DNA from: an uncultured Pirellulaceae bacterium
GTDB lineage: Bacteria > Planctomycetota > Planctomycetia > Pirellulales > Pirellulaceae
DNA: 8,651 nt
Assembly (NCBI GenBank): GCA_947258905.1
Contig: CAMYKF010000722.1
Coordinates: 1 to 8,651 of the forward strand
Reading direction: 5' to 3'
The position numbers were made by a program, and so were the translations under genes. Positions 5,831 to 8,651 of this stretch are shown piece by piece; position 1 is the stretch's first letter, and every line of letters starts with the position of its first letter. The notes beneath the pieces were generated by a model, which was not told the DNA's origin, did no database searches, and was given only the letters and a program-made list of their open reading frames with translations.

Positions 5831-7085
5831 TTTCGCAATTGCGGCTGTCCTGCTGGTGCTGGCCGGATGCAGTCAGCCAGGTCCCGTTGGGGTCGAGCAG
5901 GAATCGGCCAACCCGTCTGCCGCTTCGCCCGATACCACGGAGTCAAGTCAACCGGAAGCGGTCGGCACCGATTCGCTGGCCACTCCGCCGCAGGAGGAAT
6001 CGGAAAAGCCAGCCCCGACGCAAGAGCTGTCCGAGGAGGAAATGGACGGCATCCAGTGGCCTGTGTTTCGCGGTGATCCGCAAGGCACGGGGTTCACGGA
6101 AATCACATTGCCGACCGAGCTGAAGGTGCTGTGGGAACACAAGGTCGACAACGGAGCCTTCGAAAGTACGGCAGCCATTGTGGACGACGTCGTCTATATC
6201 GGCGATCTGGATGGCACCCTGTTCGCGCTTGATTTGCAATCCGGCGAAGTGAAATGGGAGTACAAAGCCGAGATCGGCTTTGTCGCTTCACCAGCAGTGC
6301 AAAACGGCCGCGTCTTTGTCGGCAATCTGGACGGCATCTTTTTTTGCATTGACACCGAAGGCAACGAACTTTGGCGACATGAATCCAATGGCGAAATCGA
6401 TGCCGGCGCAAACTTTTACCAGGACAAGGTGCTCTACGGATCGCAGGACGCCACGCTGTACTGTCTGGATCAGGAAACCGGCGACGTTGTCTGGCAACAC
6501 CAGATCGATGACCAGATTCGCTGTTCTCCGACGGTGGTCGAAAATCGCGCCTTTGTGGCAGGGTGTGACGGTCTGCTGCACATCATCAATCTGGATGACG
6601 GTACGCGGGCCGATTCGGTTCCGATTGATTCGCCGACTGGCGTGACGCCTGCGGTGCTGGGCGACGTGGCGTATTTTGGAACCGAGCAAGCCGGCTTTTA
6701 CGCCATCGACTGGAAACAGGCGCAAGTCAATTGGCAGTTCGAGGACCCGGACGGCGCCACGGCCACTCGCAGTAATCCCGCCGTCACGGATGGCCACGTC
6801 GTTTTCGGTGCTCGCAATCGCGTGGTCCATTCCCTGACGCCGGAAAACGGAGAAATCAACTGGAGCTTCGAGGCTCGCGGGCCCATCGATTCGTCACCGG
6901 TGATCGCCGGGGATCACGTATACATTGGTGCCAGCGACAAGCGTATGTATGTGCTGAAGCTGAGTGACGGAACACTGGTTTCCGAACGGGAACTCAACGG
7001 CAAGATAATTGGCTCTCCCGCCGTTGCTGGCGGCTGTTTGATCGTTGCCACAAATCGCGGTGTGGTTTATTGTCTAGGTAAGTAG
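5814..7085 (+). CDS. Lipoprotein with PQQ-like (BamB-type) beta-propeller
   Basis: This 423-residue protein starts with a signal peptide MKTLFSFAIAAVLLVLAGC, with lipobox L16-A17-G18-C19, so it should be exported and lipid-anchored. A low-complexity Ser/Pro/Glu/Thr linker (about 20-78) follows, then the motif WPVFRGDPQGTGF (82-94) common at the start of PQQ-like propellers. About seven full repeats run from 118 to 396, each with a VYIGDLDG-like strand and a closing Trp-type strand (for example GEVKWEY). The last partial repeat can close with the strand near LKVLWEHKV (103-111), giving a likely eight-bladed propeller. Such domains often serve as protein-binding scaffolds, and I see no proof of a bound PQQ cofactor or catalytic site. 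It overlaps the alcohol dehydrogenase by 17 nt and sits 26 nt before the radical SAM gene, so it belongs to the same transcript despite acting outside the cytoplasm. Confidence 0.9.
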   Translation: MKTLFSFAIAAVLLVLAGCSQPGPVGVEQESANPSAASPDTTESSQPEAVGTDSLATPPQEESEKPAPTQELSEEEMDGIQWPVFRGDPQGTGFTEITLPTELKVLWEHKVDNGAFESTAAIVDDVVYIGDLDGTLFALDLQSGEVKWEYKAEIGFVASPAVQNGRVFVGNLDGIFFCIDTEGNELWRHESNGEIDAGANFYQDKVLYGSQDATLYCLDQETGDVVWQHQIDDQIRCSPTVVENRAFVAGCDGLLHIINLDDGTRADSVPIDSPTGVTPAVLGDVAYFGTEQAGFYAIDWKQAQVNWQFEDPDGATATRSNPAVTDGHVVFGARNRVVHSLTPENGEINWSFEARGPIDSSPVIAGDHVYIGASDKRMYVLKLSDGTLVSERELNGKIIGSPAVAGGCLIVATNRGVVYCLGK

Positions 7086-7111
7086 TTCCGCGAAGTAACC
7101 ACCACGCGTCA

Positions 7112-8416
7112 ATGGCCGAATCCACCAAAACTGAAGTTGGCAGTTATTTCATTTCCAACTATCCGCCGTATTCAAAGTGGAGTGCGGACAATCTGCCGGC
7201 TGTGCGCGAGGCCATGTCCTCTCCACCGACGGATGTACCACTTGGTCTGTACCTGCATATTCCGTTTTGCCGCAAGCGTTGCAAGTTCTGCTACTTCAAG
7301 GTGTTCACCGATGTCAACGCGGCCGACATCGAGCACTATGTGTCGGCGCTGAGCCGCGAGATCGAACTGGTCAGCCAGCAGCCGGTCATGGGCGACCGGC
7401 CGTTTCGTTTTGTCTATTTCGGTGGCGGCACGCCGTCCTACCTGAGTGCCAAACAGCTGACGTCGCTGGTCGACCGCCTGCGCGCCAATATCAGCTGGGA
7501 CAAGGCCGAGGAAGTGACCTTCGAATGTGAACCGGGCACGTTGCAGGAACCCAAGGTCAAGACGCTGCGAGAACTGGGCATCACGCGTTTGAGCCTGGGC
7601 ATCGAAAATTTTTCGGATGACGTCCTCAAGGAAAACGGACGGGCTCATCTGTCAAAGGAAGTCTACCGGGCCTGGGACTGGATTCGCGACGCCGGTTTTC
7701 CCAATGTAAATATCGACCTGATTTCCGGGATGGTCGGCGAAACGTGGGACAACTGGAAATACAACATCGCCGAGACGATTCGCCTGTCGCCCGAAAGCGT
7801 CACGATCTATCAAATGGAGTTGCCGTTCAACACGGTTTATTCGCAGGACATTCTGGGTAACCGGATCGAAACGCCAGTTGCCGACTGGGACACCAAGCGG
7901 GCCTGGGTCGATTACGCCTTTGACGAATTGCAAAAGGCCGGATACCACGTGAGCAGCGGCTACACGATGATCAAGGACCCGGACAAGGTGAACTTTAGTT
8001 ACCGTGACAACCTGTGGCAGGGATCCGATCTTCTGGCCACCGGGATCGCCAGTTTTGGCCACGTCTCGGGCGTGCACTACCAGAACAAGGCGGATATGAA
8101 CGAATACAAGAGCGATTTACTGGAGCGTGGTGAATTGCCCCTGGGACGAGGCATGGTGCCGACCCCTCATCAATTGCTCATCCGCGAAATGATCCTGCTA
8201 CTGAAACGCGGCTATCTCGATCGCAGCTATTTTCGGAACAAGTTCGATGTCGATGTCGTCGAGCACTGGACTGATCAATGGCAGCAACACGTGGATGACG
8301 GATTCGTGGTGATTGACGATGACCGGATTGAACTGACGCGGGCAGGTTTGTTGCGTGTTGATGGACTACTGCCCGTCTTCTTTGAACCGGAACATCAGGG
8401 CATTCGTTACACCTAG
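7112..8416 (+). CDS. HemN/HemW-like radical SAM enzyme of unknown substrate
   Basis: This 434-residue protein binds a [4Fe-4S] cluster through C53-x3-C57-x2-C60 in HIPFCRKRCKFCYF. It has the SAM-binding GGGTPS (104-109), an ECEPGT strand (138-143), the HemN-family segment ITRLSLGIENFSDD (157-170) and NIDLISGMVGET (200-211). The C-terminal third (about 340-434) resembles the HemN_C domain. Automatic annotation would call it coproporphyrinogen III oxidase, but I doubt that. The fourth Cys of the HemN CxxxCxxCxC motif is Phe62. The HemW heme-binding HNxxYW motif is degenerate here (around YRDNLW, 297-302). The conserved Gln of the HemW GxQS segment is Glu165. HemN-like relatives include methylases, cyclopropanases and heme-degrading enzymes, so the chemistry is open. 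Its place between a lipoprotein and an H-protein homologue, in an alcohol/aldehyde operon, points to a dedicated pathway enzyme. No strong ribosome binding site is visible before ATG 7112. Confidence 0.87.
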   Translation: MAESTKTEVGSYFISNYPPYSKWSADNLPAVREAMSSPPTDVPLGLYLHIPFCRKRCKFCYFKVFTDVNAADIEHYVSALSREIELVSQQPVMGDRPFRFVYFGGGTPSYLSAKQLTSLVDRLRANISWDKAEEVTFECEPGTLQEPKVKTLRELGITRLSLGIENFSDDVLKENGRAHLSKEVYRAWDWIRDAGFPNVNIDLISGMVGETWDNWKYNIAETIRLSPESVTIYQMELPFNTVYSQDILGNRIETPVADWDTKRAWVDYAFDELQKAGYHVSSGYTMIKDPDKVNFSYRDNLWQGSDLLATGIASFGHVSGVHYQNKADMNEYKSDLLERGELPLGRGMVPTPHQLLIREMILLLKRGYLDRSYFRNKFDVDVVEHWTDQWQQHVDDGFVVIDDDRIELTRAGLLRVDGLLPVFFEPEHQGIRYT

Positions 8417-8421
8417 TTGAT

Positions 8422-8651
8422 ATGCCTGAATCCCTGACGTTCATGATGGGCGAGTTCCCTGCCGAATTCCCCGTCGATCTGATGTATGCCGACAATCACA
8501 TGTGGGCCCGGCCCGATGCGGATTCCAGAGTGATTCGTTTCGGATTTACCGCTTACGCAGTCCGCCTGCTGCAGGACGTCTATTTTCTGGACTGGATCGT
8601 CGATGCGCCGGCAACCCTCGGGGTGAGGCAGGAGATCGGTTCGATTGAAAG
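8422..8651 (+). CDS. Divergent glycine-cleavage H-protein homologue (partial, runs off the window)
   Basis: The first 76 codons are present before the window ends. The pattern matches the lipoyl-carrier H-protein fold: YADNHMWAR (22-30) aligns with YxxxHEWxR, FGFTAYAVRLLQDVYFLDW (40-58) with VGITxyAqxxLGDxVFVDLP, and QEIGSIE (70-76) with the segment just before the lipoyl-lysine motif ES.KA. The incomplete last codon AG(N) would give Ser or Arg, so ES is possible. The modifiable Lys, if present, falls just outside the window. Unlike usual GcvH, it has a 20-residue lead-in and altered core residues (LLQD for LLGD). It starts 5 nt after the radical SAM stop and is not beside other glycine-cleavage genes in this window. 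A specialised carrier arm for this operon is therefore more likely than housekeeping glycine cleavage. Other Met codons at residues 8 and 9 could also be the start. Confidence 0.82.
   Translation, partial: MPESLTFMMGEFPAEFPVDLMYADNHMWARPDADSRVIRFGFTAYAVRLLQDVYFLDWIVDAPATLGVRQEIGSIE

Noticed and set aside
7112..8416. Oxygen-independent coproporphyrinogen III oxidase (hemN) as the assigned function
   Set aside because: The HemN fourth Cys is missing, the HemW heme motif is degraded, and no heme-pathway gene is nearby. Only family-level membership is supported.
8178..8495. A 105-codon minus-strand open frame at the radical SAM / H-protein junction
   Set aside because: It is antisense to the conserved C-terminal domain of the radical SAM protein and to the H-protein start, with a low-complexity Arg/Ser-rich product.

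Overview
The window looks like a chromosomal piece of a planctomycete, probably Pirellulales-like. This is an inference from three things: the gene families (an mcsA-mcsB pair, a lipoprotein PQQ-type propeller with a WPVFRGDPQGTG entry motif, a divergent H-protein next to a HemN-like radical SAM enzyme), the weak or absent Shine-Dalgarno sites before several clear genes, and a GC-rich intergenic palindrome of a kind I associate with that phylum. No database search was possible. All convincing genes lie on the + strand. I see no tRNA, rRNA, CRISPR array, transposase or phage gene.

Region 1 (1-1615) holds the tail of an upstream reading frame, then mcsA and mcsB joined by an ATGA overlap. McsB is a protein-arginine kinase and McsA its zinc-binding activator. 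In Firmicutes they mark proteins for the ClpCP protease, usually in an operon with ctsR and clpC. Neither partner gene is visible here.

Region 2 (1616-2030) is about 415 bases without a gene. It holds a nested imperfect hairpin (1621-1696) and a perfect 26-bp inverted repeat (1782-1849). The promoter of the following operon should also lie here, but I cannot pin it down.

Region 3 (2031-8651, running off the end) is a tightly packed operon of at least six genes. In order they are a short ANL-superfamily (PaaK/LuxE-like) ligase homologue, an aldehyde-dehydrogenase-fold protein that lacks the usual general-base Glu, an iron-containing alcohol dehydrogenase, a lipoprotein beta-propeller, a HemN/HemW-like radical SAM enzyme, and the start of a divergent glycine-cleavage H-protein homologue. 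Junctions are 39 nt, a 4-nt overlap, a 17-nt overlap, 26 nt and 5 nt.

The first three enzymes suggest interconversion of an activated acid, its aldehyde and its alcohol, in the logic of a LuxE/LuxC-type reductase followed by an alcohol dehydrogenase. The radical SAM enzyme and H-like protein suggest a carrier-bound or radical-modified substrate. No substrate can be named from sequence. This six-gene set is the best candidate for an undescribed system in the window.
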